DNA from: Ralstonia sp. SET104
Lineage (GTDB): Bacteria > Pseudomonadota > Gammaproteobacteria > Burkholderiales > Burkholderiaceae
Length of the DNA stretch: 64,000 nt
Direction: 5' to 3'
NCBI RefSeq assembly: GCF_003851545.1
Contig: NZ_BHVX01000003.1
Coordinates: 186,001-250,000 of the forward strand
Below are positions 17,778-31,597 of this stretch, piece after piece (position 1 is the stretch's first letter; each line of letters opens with the position of its first letter). The notes under the pieces were generated by a model. It had not been told where the DNA came from. It saw only the letters and a list, made by a program, of their open reading frames with translations, and searched no databases. Position numbers and translations under genes: made by a program.

Positions 17778-20141
17778 TCAGTTGATCGGGTCCAGCTTGG
17801 CGATCCCAAGCGCCAGCACCTTCACGCCGTGGCGGTTGAACTTGATGTGCGCGCGCGCCTCGGCGCCCTCGCCTTCCAGCGTCGTGATGACGCCTTCCCC
17901 AAACTTGTTATGGAACACCGATTGGCCGACGCGAAAGCCTGTCGCCTCCGCTCGCTTGGCATCGGCGTAGTTCTTGCCGGTGTCCATGCCGCCGGTCGGG
18001 CGCGTGCCGGTGTAGGACTCTTCGTCGCCGCGCTGGGGGCGCTTGAACCAGTCTTTACCCCACGCGCTGTCACCCTGCACATTACGCGTGGACTGATAGC
18101 CGGAGTGCTGGGGCGTAAGCCACTTCAGCGTGTCTTCGGGCAGTTCATCAAAGAAACGTGAGCGAATGTGGTAGCGAATCTGGCCATGCAGCACGCGGCT
18201 TTGCGCGAACGAGAGATACAGCCGCTCGCGCGCCCGCGTGATTGCCACGTACATCAGGCGGCGCTCTTCTTCCAAGCCGTCCTTCTCCATCTGGCTGTTT
18301 TCGTGCGGGAACAAACCCTCTTCCAGTCCGGTGATGAAGACCACGTGGAACTCCAACCCCTTGGCTGCGTGCACGGTCATCATCTGCACGGCATCCTGGC
18401 CAGCCTGGGCCTGGTTGTCACCCGCTTCCAGCGAGGCGTGCGTCAGAAACGCGACCAGCGGTGTCATCTCGGCGGGCGTTTCATCGGTGACGAGTTCGGA
18501 GACGGTATCGATCTCCCCCCCTTCAATGCGCAGCATGGCGTCGTGGCGCACAGGCAATGCGGTGGCGATGGCATCCACGCCATAGCCCTCCTCGGCCACG
18601 AAGGCCTGAGCGGCGGTCACCAGTTCCTGCAAGTTCTCGATGCGATCCTGGCCCTCCTTCTCACCCTGGTAATGCGTAATGAGGCCGCTGGCGTGAATGA
18701 CGTGCTGGACGATTTCGGGCAGCGTCATCTGGCGCGTGTCGGCACGCATCTGCTCGATCAGGCGCACAAACGCCGAGAGCTTGGTGCCGGCCGCGCCCGT
18801 CAGATAGGGCACCGACGCCGCGAGCGAAATGCCGTACAGCCGCGCCGCATCCTGCAATTGCTCCAGCGAGCGCGCCCCGACGCCGCGCGCCGGGAAGTTC
18901 ACCACGCGGCCGAACGCGGCATCGTTATCCGAGTTTTCCAGCAACTGAATGTACGCCAGCGCGTGCTTGATTTCCGCACGCTCGAAGAAGCGCAGGCCGC
19001 CGTACACCTTGTAAGCGATGCCGGCCGAGAACAACGCATGCTCAATCACCCGTGATTGCGCGTTGCTGCGATACAGGATGGCGATTTCAGAGCGCGACAT
19101 GCCGGTGGCAATGCGGTCGCGGATCTCTTCGACGATCCAGCCAGCCTCCTGCCCATCGGTTGCGGCCTGGTAGACGCGCACCGGCTCGCCATGGCCGGCA
19201 TCCGTACGCAGGTTCTTGCCCAGGCGACGCGTGTTGTGCGAAATCAGGTGGTTGGCCGTATCGAGGATGTGGCCGTGCGACCGATAATTCTGCTCCAGCT
19301 TGATGCGGTGCTCGACGCGGAACTCGCGCTCGAAGTCGACCATATTGCCCACGTTGGCGCCACGAAACGCGTAGATACTTTGGTCATCATCGCCCACGGC
19401 GAAGATGGCATTGGGCGTGACACCGGGCTCGCCCAGGCCAGCGAGAATCTTCAGCCAGGCGTATTGCAGCTTGTTCGTATCCTGAAACTCGTCGACCAGG
19501 ATGTGCTTGAAGCGACGCTGGTAATGCGCACGAATCGCATCGTTGTAGCGCAACAGTTCGTAGCAGCGCAGCAGCAGTTCGGCAAAGTCGACCACACCCT
19601 CACGCTGGCATTGCGCGTCATAGGCGGCGTACAGATCGGCCATGCGGCGGTCGTATTCGTTCGCGATTTCCAGGTCGCCCGCGCGCAAGCCTTGCTCCTT
19701 GGCGCCGTTGATGAAGTACTGGACGTTTTTGGGCGGGAATTTCTCGTCGTCGATATTGAGCGACTTGAGCAGACGCTTGACGGCGGAAAGCTGGTCTTGC
19801 GTATCCAGGATCTGGAACGTCTGCGGCAGGCCGGCATCGCGGTAGTGCGCACGCAGCAGCCGGTTGCACAGGCCGTGAAATGTGCCGATCCACATGGCGC
19901 GCGTGTTGATCGGCAGCATGGCTTGCAAGCGCGCCGTCATTTCCTTGGCAGCCTTGTTGGTAAACGTAACGGCCAGCACACCCGCAGGCGACACCCGTGC
20001 GCTTTGGATCAACCAGGCGATCCGGGTGGTCAGCACGCGCGTCTTGCCGCTGCCCGCCCCTGCCAGGATCAGCGCCGACGCATCGGGAAGCGTAATGGCA
20101 GCGCGTTGTTCGGGGTTCAGATTGGCGAGCAGATCAGACAT
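17778..20141 (-). CDS. uvrD: UvrD/PcrA-type DNA helicase II
   Basis: A 787-residue superfamily 1A 3'-5' helicase used in nucleotide-excision and mismatch repair. The Walker A is [12 protein letters not shown] (motif I, residue 28 on), motif II is [14 protein letters not shown] near 220, and motif III is [15 protein letters not shown] near 250. Motifs V and VI include [15 protein letters not shown] and [13 protein letters not shown]. The C-terminus ends in a Tudor-like module ([14 protein letters not shown], then ARAHIKF) that binds RNA polymerase in UvrD/PcrA. ATG at 20141 gives the canonical [15 protein letters not shown] start. Confidence 0.94.
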   Translation of the reverse strand: MSDLLANLNPEQRAAITLPDASALILAGAGSGKTRVLTTRIAWLIQSARVSPAGVLAVTFTNKAAKEMTARLQAMLPINTRAMWIGTFHGLCNRLLRAHYRDAGLPQTFQILDTQDQLSAVKRLLKSLNIDDEKFPPKNVQYFINGAKEQGLRAGDLEIANEYDRRMADLYAAYDAQCQREGVVDFAELLLRCYELLRYNDAIRAHYQRRFKHILVDEFQDTNKLQYAWLKILAGLGEPGVTPNAIFAVGDDDQSIYAFRGANVGNMVDFEREFRVEHRIKLEQNYRSHGHILDTANHLISHNTRRLGKNLRTDAGHGEPVRVYQAATDGQEAGWIVEEIRDRIATGMSRSEIAILYRSNAQSRVIEHALFSAGIAYKVYGGLRFFERAEIKHALAYIQLLENSDNDAAFGRVVNFPARGVGARSLEQLQDAARLYGISLAASVPYLTGAAGTKLSAFVRLIEQMRADTRQMTLPEIVQHVIHASGLITHYQGEKEGQDRIENLQELVTAAQAFVAEEGYGVDAIATALPVRHDAMLRIEGGEIDTVSELVTDETPAEMTPLVAFLTHASLEAGDNQAQAGQDAVQMMTVHAAKGLEFHVVFITGLEEGLFPHENSQMEKDGLEEERRLMYVAITRARERLYLSFAQSRVLHGQIRYHIRSRFFDELPEDTLKWLTPQHSGYQSTRNVQGDSAWGKDWFKRPQRGDEESYTGTRPTGGMDTGKNYADAKRAEATGFRVGQSVFHNKFGEGVITTLEGEGAEARAHIKFNRHGVKVLALGIAKLDPIN

Positions 20142-20315
20142 GCGGGAGGAGCCTCGGCAGAATCGCCAAATTATACCGGCCCCTCCTCGGCCCCTTCCCG
20201 CGCCTTGCCCGTGCCGGACACAGACAGGTCGTATAATTCAAGGCTTTCGCCCGCCATTTTCCTGGGCCAAACGTCTTTTGCGCCCCTGCGTGCGCTCCCT
20301 CTTGCCCCTGTCAGC

Positions 20316-23189
20316 ATGACCGATCAAAACCAGTCCCTCGCCAAGAGTTTCGAACCCGCCACCATCGAGCAGAAGTGGAGCGCAGCGTGGGAAGCGATGG
20401 GCGTCTCCCGCGCGACGCTTGAAGCCGGCCGTCCAGACTTCTGTATCCAGCTTCCCCCGCCGAACGTGACGGGCACGCTGCACATGGGCCACGCGTTCAA
20501 CCAGACCATCATGGACGGCCTGACGCGCCACGCGCGCATGGCCGGCGCCAATACGCTGTGGGTGCCGGGCACCGACCACGCCGGTATCGCCACGCAGATC
20601 GTCGTCGAGCGCCAACTGGATGCACAGGGCGTTTCCCGCCACGACCTCGGCCGCGAGAAGTTCACTGAGAAGGTCTGGGAATGGAAGGAACAATCGGGCT
20701 CGACCATCACGCGCCAGGTGCGCCGCATGGGCGCCTCGATCGACTGGGAGCGCGAATACTTCACGATGGACCCGAAGATGTCGCGCGCCGTCAGCGACGT
20801 GTTCGTGCGTCTGTATGAGCAAGGCTTGATCTACCGCGGTAAGCGCCTGGTCAACTGGGACCCGGTGCTCGGCACCGCGGTGTCTGACCTGGAAGTGGTA
20901 AGCGAAGAGGAAGAAGGCTCGCTGTGGCACATCCGCTATCCGCTGGCCGAACCGGACGCCGCGCGCGGCCTGACACATCTGACGGTTGCCACGACGCGCC
21001 CGGAGACGATGCTCGGCGATACAGCCGTGATGGTGCACCCGGAAGATGAGCGCTACGCCCACCTGATCGGCAAGTTCGTTCACCTGCCACTGACCGATCG
21101 CAAGATCCCGGTGATTGCCGACGAGTACGTCGACCGCGAATTCGGCACCGGCGTGGTCAAGGTGACCCCAGGCCACGATTTCAACGACTACGCAGTGGGC
21201 CAGCGTCACAAGCTGCCGCAGTTGTCGATCCTGACGCTCGACGCGAAGATCGTCGCTGATGCCCCGGCCGCCTATGCGGGCATGGACCGCTTTGAAGCGC
21301 GCAAGAAGATGGTCGAGGACCTCGAAGCGCAAGGCCTGCTGGCCGAGGTAAAGAAGCACACGCTGATGGTGCCGCGCGGTGACCGCACCGGCGTGGTGAT
21401 CGAGCCGATGCTGACCGACCAGTGGTTCGTCGCCATGAGCAAGCCTGCGCCCGAAGGCACGCGCTTCCCCGGCCGTTCGATTGCCGAAGTGGCGCTGGAC
21501 GCCGTGCAAAGCGGCAAGATCAAGCTGGTGCCCGAGCAGTGGGTCAACACGTACAACCAGTGGCTGAACAACATCCAGGACTGGTGCATCTCGCGCCAAC
21601 TGTGGTGGGGCCACCAGATTCCGGCGTGGTACGACGAAGCTGGCAACGTCTACGTTGGCCGCACGGAAGACGAGGCCAAAGCGCAGGCCGCGGCCAAGGG
21701 CTATACCGGCGCGCTCACGCGTGACGACGATGTGCTCGACACGTGGTTCTCGTCGGCGCTGGTGCCGTTCTCGTCGCTGGGCTGGCCGGCCGATACGCCC
21801 GAGCTCAAGCACTTCCTGCCCTCCACCGTGCTGGTGACGGGCTACGACATCATCTTTTTCTGGGTGGCGCGCATGGTCATGATGACCCTGCACTTCACCG
21901 GCGAAGTGCCCTTCCACACCGTCTACGTGCACGGCCTCGTGCGCGATTCGGAAGGCAAGAAGATGAGCAAGTCCGAGGGCAACACGCTGGACCCGGTTGA
22001 CCTGATCGACGGGATCGCGCTGGAGCCGCTGCTGGCCAAGCGCACCACTGGCCTGCGCCGCCCGAAAGATGCGCCCAAGGTGGAGAAGCGCACGCGCAAG
22101 GAGTTTCCCGAAGGCATTCCGGCGTTTGGTGCGGACGCGCTGCGCTTCACCTTCGCCTCGCTCGCCACGCTGGGCCGCAGCATCAACTTTGACCCGAGCC
22201 GTTGCGAGGGCTACCGCAATTTCTGCAACAAGCTCTGGAACGCCACGCGCTTCGTGCTGATGAACACCGAAGGCCAGGACTGCGGCATGCAGGAATGCGT
22301 CGGCGATTGCGGCCCCGACGGCTATCTGGATTTCTCGCAGGCTGACCGCTGGATCGTCTCGCTGCTGCAGCGTGTAGAAACCGAAGTGGAAAAAGGCTTT
22401 GACGACTACCGCTTCGACAACATCGCCAACGCCATCTACAAGTTCGTCTGGGACGAATACTGCGACTGGTACCTGGAGCTGGCCAAGGTGCAGATCCAGA
22501 CCGGCACGCCCGCCCAGCAACGCGCCACGCGCCGTACGCTGCTGCGTGTACTGGAAACCGTGCTGCGCCTGGCGCATCCGATTATCCCGTTCATTACCGA
22601 AGAACTCTGGCAAAAGGTCGCGCCGATGGCGGGCCGCGCCAAGGGCGACGGCACCGAGAGCCTCGCGCTGCAGGAATACCCGCGTGCCGCGCTGACCAAG
22701 ATCGACGAGCAGGCCGAGCAATGGGTGCAGCAACTGAAGGCTCTGGTGGATGCCTGCCGCAACCTGCGTGGCGAGATGAACATCTCCCCCGCGCAGCGCG
22801 TACCGCTGTACGCCAATGGCGAAGCCGCGTTCCTGCAGATCGCGGCGCCGTACGTGCAAGCGCTGGGCAAGCTGTCTGAAGTGAAGGTCTACACCGATGC
22901 CGCGGCCATGGAGCAGGACGGCGCTGGCGCGCCGGTCGCCATCGTCGGCGAGAACAAGCTGCTGCTGAAGATCGAGATCGACGTGGCCGCCGAACACGCG
23001 CGCCTGTCGAAGGAAATCGACCGCCTGCGCGGCGAGATCACCAAGTGCGAAGCAAAGCTCGGTAACGAATCATTCGTCGCCCGCGCCCCTGCCGCCGTGG
23101 TGGAACAGGAACAAAAGCGTGTGGCGGATTTCAAAGCCACGTTGACCAAACTGGAAGCCCAGATTGCACGGCTGCCGGTGCAGGCCTGA
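20316..23189 (+). CDS. valS: valyl-tRNA synthetase
   Basis: A 957-residue class Ia synthetase. The HIGH motif appears as [12 protein letters not shown] near residue 55 and the KMSKS motif as [14 protein letters not shown] near 550. The editing domain lies between them. The last about 70 residues form the ValRS tRNA-binding coiled coil ([20 protein letters not shown] and following). The start at 20316 ([14 protein letters not shown]) is chosen because the longer open frame to the left is a shadow of uvrD on the other strand. galU follows 46 bases later and may be cotranscribed. Confidence 0.97.
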   Translation: MTDQNQSLAKSFEPATIEQKWSAAWEAMGVSRATLEAGRPDFCIQLPPPNVTGTLHMGHAFNQTIMDGLTRHARMAGANTLWVPGTDHAGIATQIVVERQLDAQGVSRHDLGREKFTEKVWEWKEQSGSTITRQVRRMGASIDWEREYFTMDPKMSRAVSDVFVRLYEQGLIYRGKRLVNWDPVLGTAVSDLEVVSEEEEGSLWHIRYPLAEPDAARGLTHLTVATTRPETMLGDTAVMVHPEDERYAHLIGKFVHLPLTDRKIPVIADEYVDREFGTGVVKVTPGHDFNDYAVGQRHKLPQLSILTLDAKIVADAPAAYAGMDRFEARKKMVEDLEAQGLLAEVKKHTLMVPRGDRTGVVIEPMLTDQWFVAMSKPAPEGTRFPGRSIAEVALDAVQSGKIKLVPEQWVNTYNQWLNNIQDWCISRQLWWGHQIPAWYDEAGNVYVGRTEDEAKAQAAAKGYTGALTRDDDVLDTWFSSALVPFSSLGWPADTPELKHFLPSTVLVTGYDIIFFWVARMVMMTLHFTGEVPFHTVYVHGLVRDSEGKKMSKSEGNTLDPVDLIDGIALEPLLAKRTTGLRRPKDAPKVEKRTRKEFPEGIPAFGADALRFTFASLATLGRSINFDPSRCEGYRNFCNKLWNATRFVLMNTEGQDCGMQECVGDCGPDGYLDFSQADRWIVSLLQRVETEVEKGFDDYRFDNIANAIYKFVWDEYCDWYLELAKVQIQTGTPAQQRATRRTLLRVLETVLRLAHPIIPFITEELWQKVAPMAGRAKGDGTESLALQEYPRAALTKIDEQAEQWVQQLKALVDACRNLRGEMNISPAQRVPLYANGEAAFLQIAAPYVQALGKLSEVKVYTDAAAMEQDGAGAPVAIVGENKLLLKIEIDVAAEHARLSKEIDRLRGEITKCEAKLGNESFVARAPAAVVEQEQKRVADFKATLTKLEAQIARLPVQA

Positions 23190-23235
23190 GCGCCCAAACC
23201 TAAGCGCCCGAACAATCAATACCAAGGAAACCACG

Positions 23236-24114
23236 ATGCAACGCGTCACCAAAGCCGTTTTCCCCGTCGCGGGGCTCGGAACCCGCTTTCTGCCGGCCAC
23301 CAAGGCCAGCCCGAAGGAAATGCTGCCGGTCGTGGACAAGCCGCTGATCCAGTACGCCGTGGAAGAAGCCATGGCCGCCGGCATCACCGAAATGATCTTC
23401 GTGACTGGCCGTAGCAAGCGCGCGATTGAAGATCACTTCGACAAGGCCTACGAACTCGAAGCCGAACTGGAAGCCAAGCACAAGACTGCCTTGCTTGAGG
23501 TCGTGCGCTCGATCAAGCCGTCGCATGTCGATTGTTTCTACGTGCGCCAGCCCGAAGCGCTGGGCCTGGGCCACGCCGTGCAATGCGCGGAGAAGCTCGT
23601 CGGCGATGCGCCCTTCGCCGTCATCCTGGCCGATGACTTGCTGGACGGCACGCCGCCCGTCATGAAGCAGATGGTCGATCTGTACGACCACTACAATTGC
23701 TCGGTGATCGGCGTGGAAGAGATCGACCGCGAGCAAAGCCGTTCGTACGGCGTGGTCGACGGCCGCCCGTGGGAAGAAGACGGCAGCGTGATCAAGATGT
23801 CGGGCATCGTCGAAAAGCCGGCGCCGGAGAACGCGCCGTCCAACCTGGGTGTGGTTGGCCGCTACATCCTGACGCCGCGCATTTTTGACCACATCCGCAA
23901 CCTCAAGCCGGGCGCCGGCGGCGAGCTGCAACTGACGGACGCGATCCAATCGCTGCTGTCGGCCGAGCAAGTGCTGGCCTATCGCTACAAAGGTGTGCGC
24001 TATGACTGCGGTAGCAAGCTAGGCTACCTGAAGGCCACGGTGGAGCTGGCGCTCAAGCACAAGGAAGTCGCTGACGACTTCCGCGCTTACTTGGCAGCGC
24101 GCGGCCAAGCCTGA
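23236..24114 (+). CDS. galU: UTP-glucose-1-phosphate uridylyltransferase
   Basis: A 292-residue nucleotidyltransferase making UDP-glucose for exopolysaccharide, LPS and trehalose. The nucleotide-binding start is [20 protein letters not shown] with the [19 protein letters not shown] block following. [12 protein letters not shown] holds the metal-binding aspartates, and [17 protein letters not shown] is near 205. AAGGAAA precedes the ATG at 23236. UDP-glucose also feeds the pel system whose end lies at the right edge of the window, but there is no physical link. Confidence 0.96.
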   Translation: MQRVTKAVFPVAGLGTRFLPATKASPKEMLPVVDKPLIQYAVEEAMAAGITEMIFVTGRSKRAIEDHFDKAYELEAELEAKHKTALLEVVRSIKPSHVDCFYVRQPEALGLGHAVQCAEKLVGDAPFAVILADDLLDGTPPVMKQMVDLYDHYNCSVIGVEEIDREQSRSYGVVDGRPWEEDGSVIKMSGIVEKPAPENAPSNLGVVGRYILTPRIFDHIRNLKPGAGGELQLTDAIQSLLSAEQVLAYRYKGVRYDCGSKLGYLKATVELALKHKEVADDFRAYLAARGQA

Positions 24115-24130
24115 TTTGGCACACCACCCG

Positions 24131-24169
24131 AGAAAAAACCCGCGCAGCACAAGCTGACGCGGGTTTTTT
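24131..24169 (+). terminator. intrinsic terminator after galU
   Basis: AAAAAACCCGCG (24133-24144) pairs with CGCGGGTTTTTT (24158-24169) across a 13-base loop. It has a strong T-run on both strands and separates galU from the convergent glycosidase-like gene. Confidence 0.85.
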
Positions 24170-24241
24170 GTTGCCGGATTCGTCCCAACCCGTCCGGCGC
24201 GGATGTCCCACCCTTCTGCGAGGAGAGGCTGCAGCCTCTTC

Positions 24242-25237
24242 TTATTGCGGTGCTGCCAGCGGCTTGATCGTGTTGTTCAGCAGGCTCCAGTACGAGCTGG
24301 TGCTGTACGGGAGCATCTGTGCAACATAGTTCCACCAGAAGTAGCCGCCAATGAAGCGCGGGTCGGACGCCATCTCGTTGTCGCCCATCGGGTAATACGA
24401 CGTGATCAGATTCTGCTGCACCGAGGCAGGAGCCGCCGTGCTGGACGTACCGACCTCACCAAACCCTACCTTTGCAGCCGGGAAGACGGTTTCAAGCAAG
24501 TTGAAATCCGTTGCCCACGACGGATCCAAACCTGGGCAGTCCTGGTACGGGTAGTAGCTGAACAGTGCGTAGTCCGCACCCTGACGCACACGAGAGGGCA
24601 GGAAGTTGGTCGCCCAGGTACGCCATGAGTCCATCGGCAGTTGGTAGCAGTTGGTGCCCTTGCCATCGTCGTTGTAGTACATCGTCACCGATACCAGGCC
24701 ACCCGCGCCCTTTACGATGTCATAGGCGTTACCGACCATCTGACCGATCTGCTGTTCCTGCGACGTTGCCGTCGAGGTCGGACCGTTCGGGTTGGCACGC
24801 AGCCACTCGCCGTTGATTTCATTGGCGATTTCCCATACGTCCACGACATTCTTCAGCGTGCTCACCAACTCTTTGGTGCGTGCACTGTAGGTGGTCGGGT
24901 CGACCGGGAAATAGTACGAGTCCATCACTTCGCCCATGACATAGGCGACTTGATGAAGCTTGACCAGCGGTGCGTAGTAGTCGGCCGCCGATGTACCCGG
25001 GTCAAAGACCACGCGCACGGTCGGCTTGTACGGCAGATGCGTGAGCGAGGCCACGATCGCGTTGATGTTGCTGACGTCGTCAAGCGTGACGCCATAAATG
25101 GGTGCCTTCGGGCGCGTGGCCTGCGCCGAGGCGGGTTGTATTCCCAGGCCTGTCAGTGTTGTTGCCGCCGCCAGACCTACCAAGGCGCGCAGGCTCGTGC
25201 GCGCCGCCCTCTGTGCTGCTTTCTTGGTTTCCAACAT
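24242..25237 (-). CDS. exported clan GH-A-like glycosidase candidate
   Basis: A 331-residue protein with an N-terminal export signal (SLRALVGLAAATTLTGLGI, then PASAQA). The mature part reads like a TIM barrel: beta-strand-like PTVRVVFD near 74, VVDVWEIANEINGEW at about 131-145 and AAKVGFGEVGT at about 254-264. In clan GH-A enzymes the acid/base is the Glu after Asn at the end of strand 4 and the nucleophile is a Glu at the end of strand 7. E140 and E261 fit those positions. I do not recognise the GH family or substrate. GAGGGAA precedes the ATG. It stands alone, with a long upstream region. Confidence 0.6.
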   Translation of the reverse strand: MLETKKAAQRAARTSLRALVGLAAATTLTGLGIQPASAQATRPKAPIYGVTLDDVSNINAIVASLTHLPYKPTVRVVFDPGTSAADYYAPLVKLHQVAYVMGEVMDSYYFPVDPTTYSARTKELVSTLKNVVDVWEIANEINGEWLRANPNGPTSTATSQEQQIGQMVGNAYDIVKGAGGLVSVTMYYNDDGKGTNCYQLPMDSWRTWATNFLPSRVRQGADYALFSYYPYQDCPGLDPSWATDFNLLETVFPAAKVGFGEVGTSSTAAPASVQQNLITSYYPMGDNEMASDPRFIGGYFWWNYVAQMLPYSTSSYWSLLNNTIKPLAAPQ

Positions 25238-25529
25238 TGTTTTTTCGATTCCCTCGGACGCAAAACCTTACGCCCAGTACTTCGATGGACAAGCGCCGCC
25301 CTACCTATCCGGTATCCCGATGTGGTGTGACTCCGTTGACACACTGAGCACCGAACGGGGGTGAGCGTCACATGACGCCCCGGTCGGCGGATGAATGCGC
25401 GATTGGAAGCCTCGCCGTCGATTGAATCGATCAGCCGGCCGTGCGCTTATGGAATGGACTGGTACAGATGGCGCGTGCTCACCCGAGGGCGACCCGCAGC
25501 TTGACGATATGACAAGCTCTGCACTTCAG

Positions 25530-25565
25530 TTGGTCGCTGACTACGTTCCCCCCGTCAGCGACCAA
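25530..25565. repeat. perfect 12-bp inverted repeat
   Basis: TTGGTCGCTGAC (25530-25541) pairs exactly with GTCAGCGACCAA (25554-25565) around a 12-base C-rich loop. No T-run follows on either strand, so a simple terminator is unlikely. It could be an operator, a structured 5' leader of the minus-strand glycosidase gene, or a small mobile repeat. Confidence 0.7.
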
Positions 25566-25630
25566 GCGGCATGATACCGAAGGTTGCCAGAAGATCAACG
25601 AAATTTAACACTGCTTACGCAGCAATAATA

Positions 25631-25666
25631 AAAAAACCGCGGGTCTGGCAGACACGCGGTTTCTTC
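25631..25666 (-). terminator. intrinsic terminator after infA
   Basis: AAACCGCG (25634-25641) and CGCGGTTT (25655-25662) form an 8-bp stem. On the minus strand it is followed by TTTTTATTATT, a strong U-tract. Confidence 0.85.
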
Positions 25667-25707
25667 GAAACGCCCACCTGATGGGCGTCTTGGCGGCACA
25701 GCCGTTT

Positions 25708-25926
25708 TTACTTGTGCCGGTAGTTGATGCGACCCTTGGTGAGGTCGTACGGCGACATCTCCAGCTTCACGCGGTCGCCCGCGAGGATGCGGATGCGGTG
25801 CTTTTGCATCTTGCCCGATGCGTAAGCCCAGATTTCGACGCCGTTTTCCAGTTGCACGCGAAAACGATTGTCGGGCAGTGCTTCAGACACCACCCCTTCA
25901 AATTCAATCAGTTCTTCCTTGGCCAA
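25708..25926 (-). CDS. infA: translation initiation factor IF-1
   Basis: A 72-residue single OB-fold protein that binds the 30S A site during initiation. [20 protein letters not shown] opens the family, followed by [28 protein letters not shown] and the ending [13 protein letters not shown]. It stands alone rather than in the secY ribosomal protein cluster. Betaproteobacteria often carry an additional IF-1 gene of this kind, so it may be the accessory paralogue; the other copy is outside the window. AAGGAA lies before the ATG. Confidence 0.93.
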   Translation of the reverse strand: MAKEELIEFEGVVSEALPDNRFRVQLENGVEIWAYASGKMQKHRIRILAGDRVKLEMSPYDLTKGRINYRHK

Positions 25927-26274
25927 ACTCGTTCCTTTTTATGCAGCACGCGGCTGCGCCGATGGTTGCAATGATGTGATGACCCACCCGAACCACGCCA
26001 CACGCCTCAATGGGCATGCAGCGGTACGCCGCGATCATCTGCCCGGACAGCGGGCTTGGGGGGGTACCGAGTTGCGCGAAACACAAATCGCGCCCGCCAT
26101 TGGCGAGCGCCGTTTCGTGCAAGCGAGAGCGAGGATGGGTGGCGGTCGCAGATGCGCGCCGCCCGACTCGGCGCGGGGTATTCCCCGGTGCTGGACTCAG
26201 CCGCCACCGGCCATGATTGGCCCGGCGGCGAGCCGGATTCGCCCGCTATTCTACCACGGACGGGTTCCGCGGTT
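25927..26274. other. 348-base gap without a recognised gene
   Basis: Between infA (leftward) and the end of the next minus-strand gene. Several short frames are open on both strands, but none has a ribosome-binding site or a recognisable product. I see no repeat or RNA gene. It must contain the infA promoter. Confidence 0.5.
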
Positions 26275-26568
26275 TCAGGCGCCGTCGGCAGGAAACGACA
26301 GTTCGGGCACGCCGCCATCGATGATGCTCTCAGCAAAGCGCAGTGCTGCAATGCGCGCAGCACCCACATTGCTGAATTGCCGGTCCCCCGATAGACGGAA
26401 GACCTGGGTCTGCCCCGGCTCGGGCGACTCCCCCGCCCGACAGATCATCACGGCTGCGTTGTAGCTGCGGTCCTCCCTGGCCTCGGGCCAGCGTGCCGTG
26501 CGTTCATGCTGGAAAGCCAACGGATAAATGTCGAAGCCTTTGTACTGGCCCGCCGGCGAAGTGTCCAT
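26275..26568 (-). CDS. small hypothetical protein
   Basis: A 97-residue soluble protein with no signal or membrane segment. It opens MDTSPAGQYKGFDIYPLAFQ, has a central AAVMICRAGES segment and ends AARIAALRFAESIIDGGVPE, suggesting a small alpha/beta domain of alternating strands and a final helix. I do not recognise the family. ATG at 26568 is preferred over earlier in-frame codons because AAGAAGGGGG lies just upstream. It stands alone. Confidence 0.6.
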   Translation of the reverse strand: MDTSPAGQYKGFDIYPLAFQHERTARWPEAREDRSYNAAVMICRAGESPEPGQTQVFRLSGDRQFSNVGAARIAALRFAESIIDGGVPELSFPADGA

Positions 26569-26873
26569 CTGAAATGCCCCCTTCTTGAACGTCGAGTGCT
26601 GTCCGACTATACACCCGTGTGTTTTGCATGGCGATGAAAGCGACGGCAACGTTTGATCTTCTGAACGACATAACGCGCGCAGGCGCATCGGCCATGGCAA
26701 AGCTTTCCAGAGCGATCGAACGCTGGTCTAAAGACGTTTCTGGACGTCACCCCTCGCAAGCGGGGTGTGGTGCAATCCGGTTGTGCTAGCGTGGATGGAT
26801 GCTTGCCACGACATCCAAACGGATGTGCGCGCTGCGCAAGACACCAACCCTCAACGCTCTCTCAAGAAAGACA
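26569..26873. other. divergent promoter region without a recognised gene
   Basis: These 305 bases separate the divergent small hypothetical gene (minus) and the GH114-like lipoprotein gene (plus), so both promoters should be here. No convincing promoter, operator or RNA could be picked by eye. Confidence 0.45.
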
Positions 26874-30285
<3,412 letters not shown>

Positions 30286-30302
30286 ATCGACCCACGTCGA
30301 AT

Positions 30303-30336
30303 GTTCACCATTCGAACACTCGATTGCAATGCGAAC
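30303..30336 (+). promoter_or_regulatory. paired 15-bp PcaR/IclR-type operator upstream of the binding-protein gene
   Basis: GTTCACCATTCGAAC (30303-30317) and GATTGCAATGCGAAC (30322-30336) start 19 bases apart. The same 15-4-15 layout with CGAAC ends occurs upstream of pcaI at 40413-40446; read toward the regulated gene, 20 of 34 positions agree. It lies 88 bases before the ATG of the substrate-binding protein. Confidence 0.6.
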
Positions 30337-30424
30337 ACAGAGCCTTTAGGATCGTTGCACGCGCAAGCGACGCCGCGGTGAGTTCGCACGGCTCACGCTT
30401 GCCGATCAACCTTTGGAGACCTTC

Positions 30425-31594
30425 ATGAAACGTCGTGTGCTGCTACTGACTGCTGTTGCTGGTGCGCTGATGGCCGGCCTGCCCGCCTTTGCGGACGAGC
30501 CGATCAAGATCGGCCTGATCGCGCCCTTCTCCGGCCCGTTTGCTGATTACGGCAAGCAGATGGAAGACGGCATTAAGGCGTATCAGAAGCTGCACGGCAC
30601 CACCGCTGGCGGACGTCAGGTGCAGATCATCATGAAGGACACGACGGGCCCCGTACCGGACGTCGCCAAGCGATTGGCACAGGAGCTGGTGGTGCGCGAC
30701 AAGGTGGATTTCCTGGCGGGCTTCGGCCTTACGCCAGAGGCACTGGCGGTGGCGCCCATCGCGCAGCAAGCCAAGAAACCGATGGTGATCTTCAACGCCG
30801 CCTCGTCGTCCATCACCACCAAGTCGGACTACGTGACGCGTGTGTCGATGACCCTGCCGCAAATCTCTGCGCCGATCGCTTCTTGGGCGTTGAAGAACGG
30901 CATCAAGCAGGTGGCTACCGTGGTGGCTGATTACGCGCCCGGCGTCGATGCTGAAAACGCCTTCAAGCAGACCTTCACCGCAGGCGGCGGCCAAGTGGTG
31001 GAAGCCGTGCGCGTGCCGCTGCGCAATCCGGAATTCGCGCCGTTCATCCAGCGCGTGAAAGACACCAAGCCGCAAGCCGTATTCGTCTTTCTGCCCGCTG
31101 GCGAACAGGGCGTGGCGTTCATGAAGGGCTTTCGCGAGCGCGGGCTGGCGCAAGCCGGCATCAAAGTCATTGCGACCGGCGACCTGACCGACGACCACGT
31201 GCTGCCAGCCATGGGGGACTCGACGCTGGGCGTCATCACCTCGTTCCATTACTCGGCCGCGCACGACTCGTCGCAGAACAAGATTTTTCTGAAAGCCTTT
31301 GCCGACGCCAATCCCGGCGCGGGCCGCCCAAATTTTATGGCGGTGGCCGCGTATGACGGCATCGGCGCGATCTACAACGTCATCAACAAGTTGGGCGGCA
31401 AGATCGATGGGGAGAAAGCGATCGCCGCCTTCAAGGGCATGAAGATCGACAGCCCGCGCGGGCCGATCACCATCGACCCGGCCACGCGCGACGTGGTGCA
31501 GACGGTCTACATCCGCAAGGTAGAGAAGGTCGGCAACGAGCTGTACAACGTCGAGTTCGACAAGTTTCCCGACATGAAGGACCCGGGCAAGTAA
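30425..31594 (+). CDS. ABC transporter substrate-binding protein, branched-chain/aromatic type
   Basis: A 389-residue periplasmic binding protein of the LivK-like type I fold. The signal peptide is RRVLLLTAVAGALMAGLPAFA. The mature protein begins DEPIKIGLIAPFSGPFADYG, the family's hallmark strand-helix start. Context (pobA on one side, pca genes on the other) suggests an aromatic acid ligand such as 4-hydroxybenzoate or protocatechuate. The matching permeases and ATPases are on the opposite strand and converge on it; the two stop codons are separated by 3 bases. Start at 30425 is set by TTGGAGACC and the signal peptide; a TTG four codons earlier is open. Confidence 0.9.
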   Translation: MKRRVLLLTAVAGALMAGLPAFADEPIKIGLIAPFSGPFADYGKQMEDGIKAYQKLHGTTAGGRQVQIIMKDTTGPVPDVAKRLAQELVVRDKVDFLAGFGLTPEALAVAPIAQQAKKPMVIFNAASSSITTKSDYVTRVSMTLPQISAPIASWALKNGIKQVATVVADYAPGVDAENAFKQTFTAGGGQVVEAVRVPLRNPEFAPFIQRVKDTKPQAVFVFLPAGEQGVAFMKGFRERGLAQAGIKVIATGDLTDDHVLPAMGDSTLGVITSFHYSAAHDSSQNKIFLKAFADANPGAGRPNFMAVAAYDGIGAIYNVINKLGGKIDGEKAIAAFKGMKIDSPRGPITIDPATRDVVQTVYIRKVEKVGNELYNVEFDKFPDMKDPGK

Positions 31595-31597
31595 GCC

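Larger units (their letters stand above)
25238..25707. other. intergenic region holding a 12-bp inverted repeat and the infA terminator
   Basis: No gene is seen in these 470 bases. They contain the upstream region of the glycosidase-like gene (minus), a striking perfect 12-bp inverted repeat (listed separately) and the infA terminator. The stretch 25570-25640 is more AT-rich than its surroundings. Confidence 0.6.

Noticed and set aside
19056-20315. 420-codon upstream extension of valS
   Set aside because: It lies entirely over uvrD on the other strand. ValRS similarity begins at 20316.
20238-22997. 919-codon open frame antisense to valS
   Set aside because: Valine-tRNA synthetase motifs are on the plus strand. 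The antisense frame is His/Arg/Val-rich with no recognisable domain, a typical shadow in high-G+C DNA.
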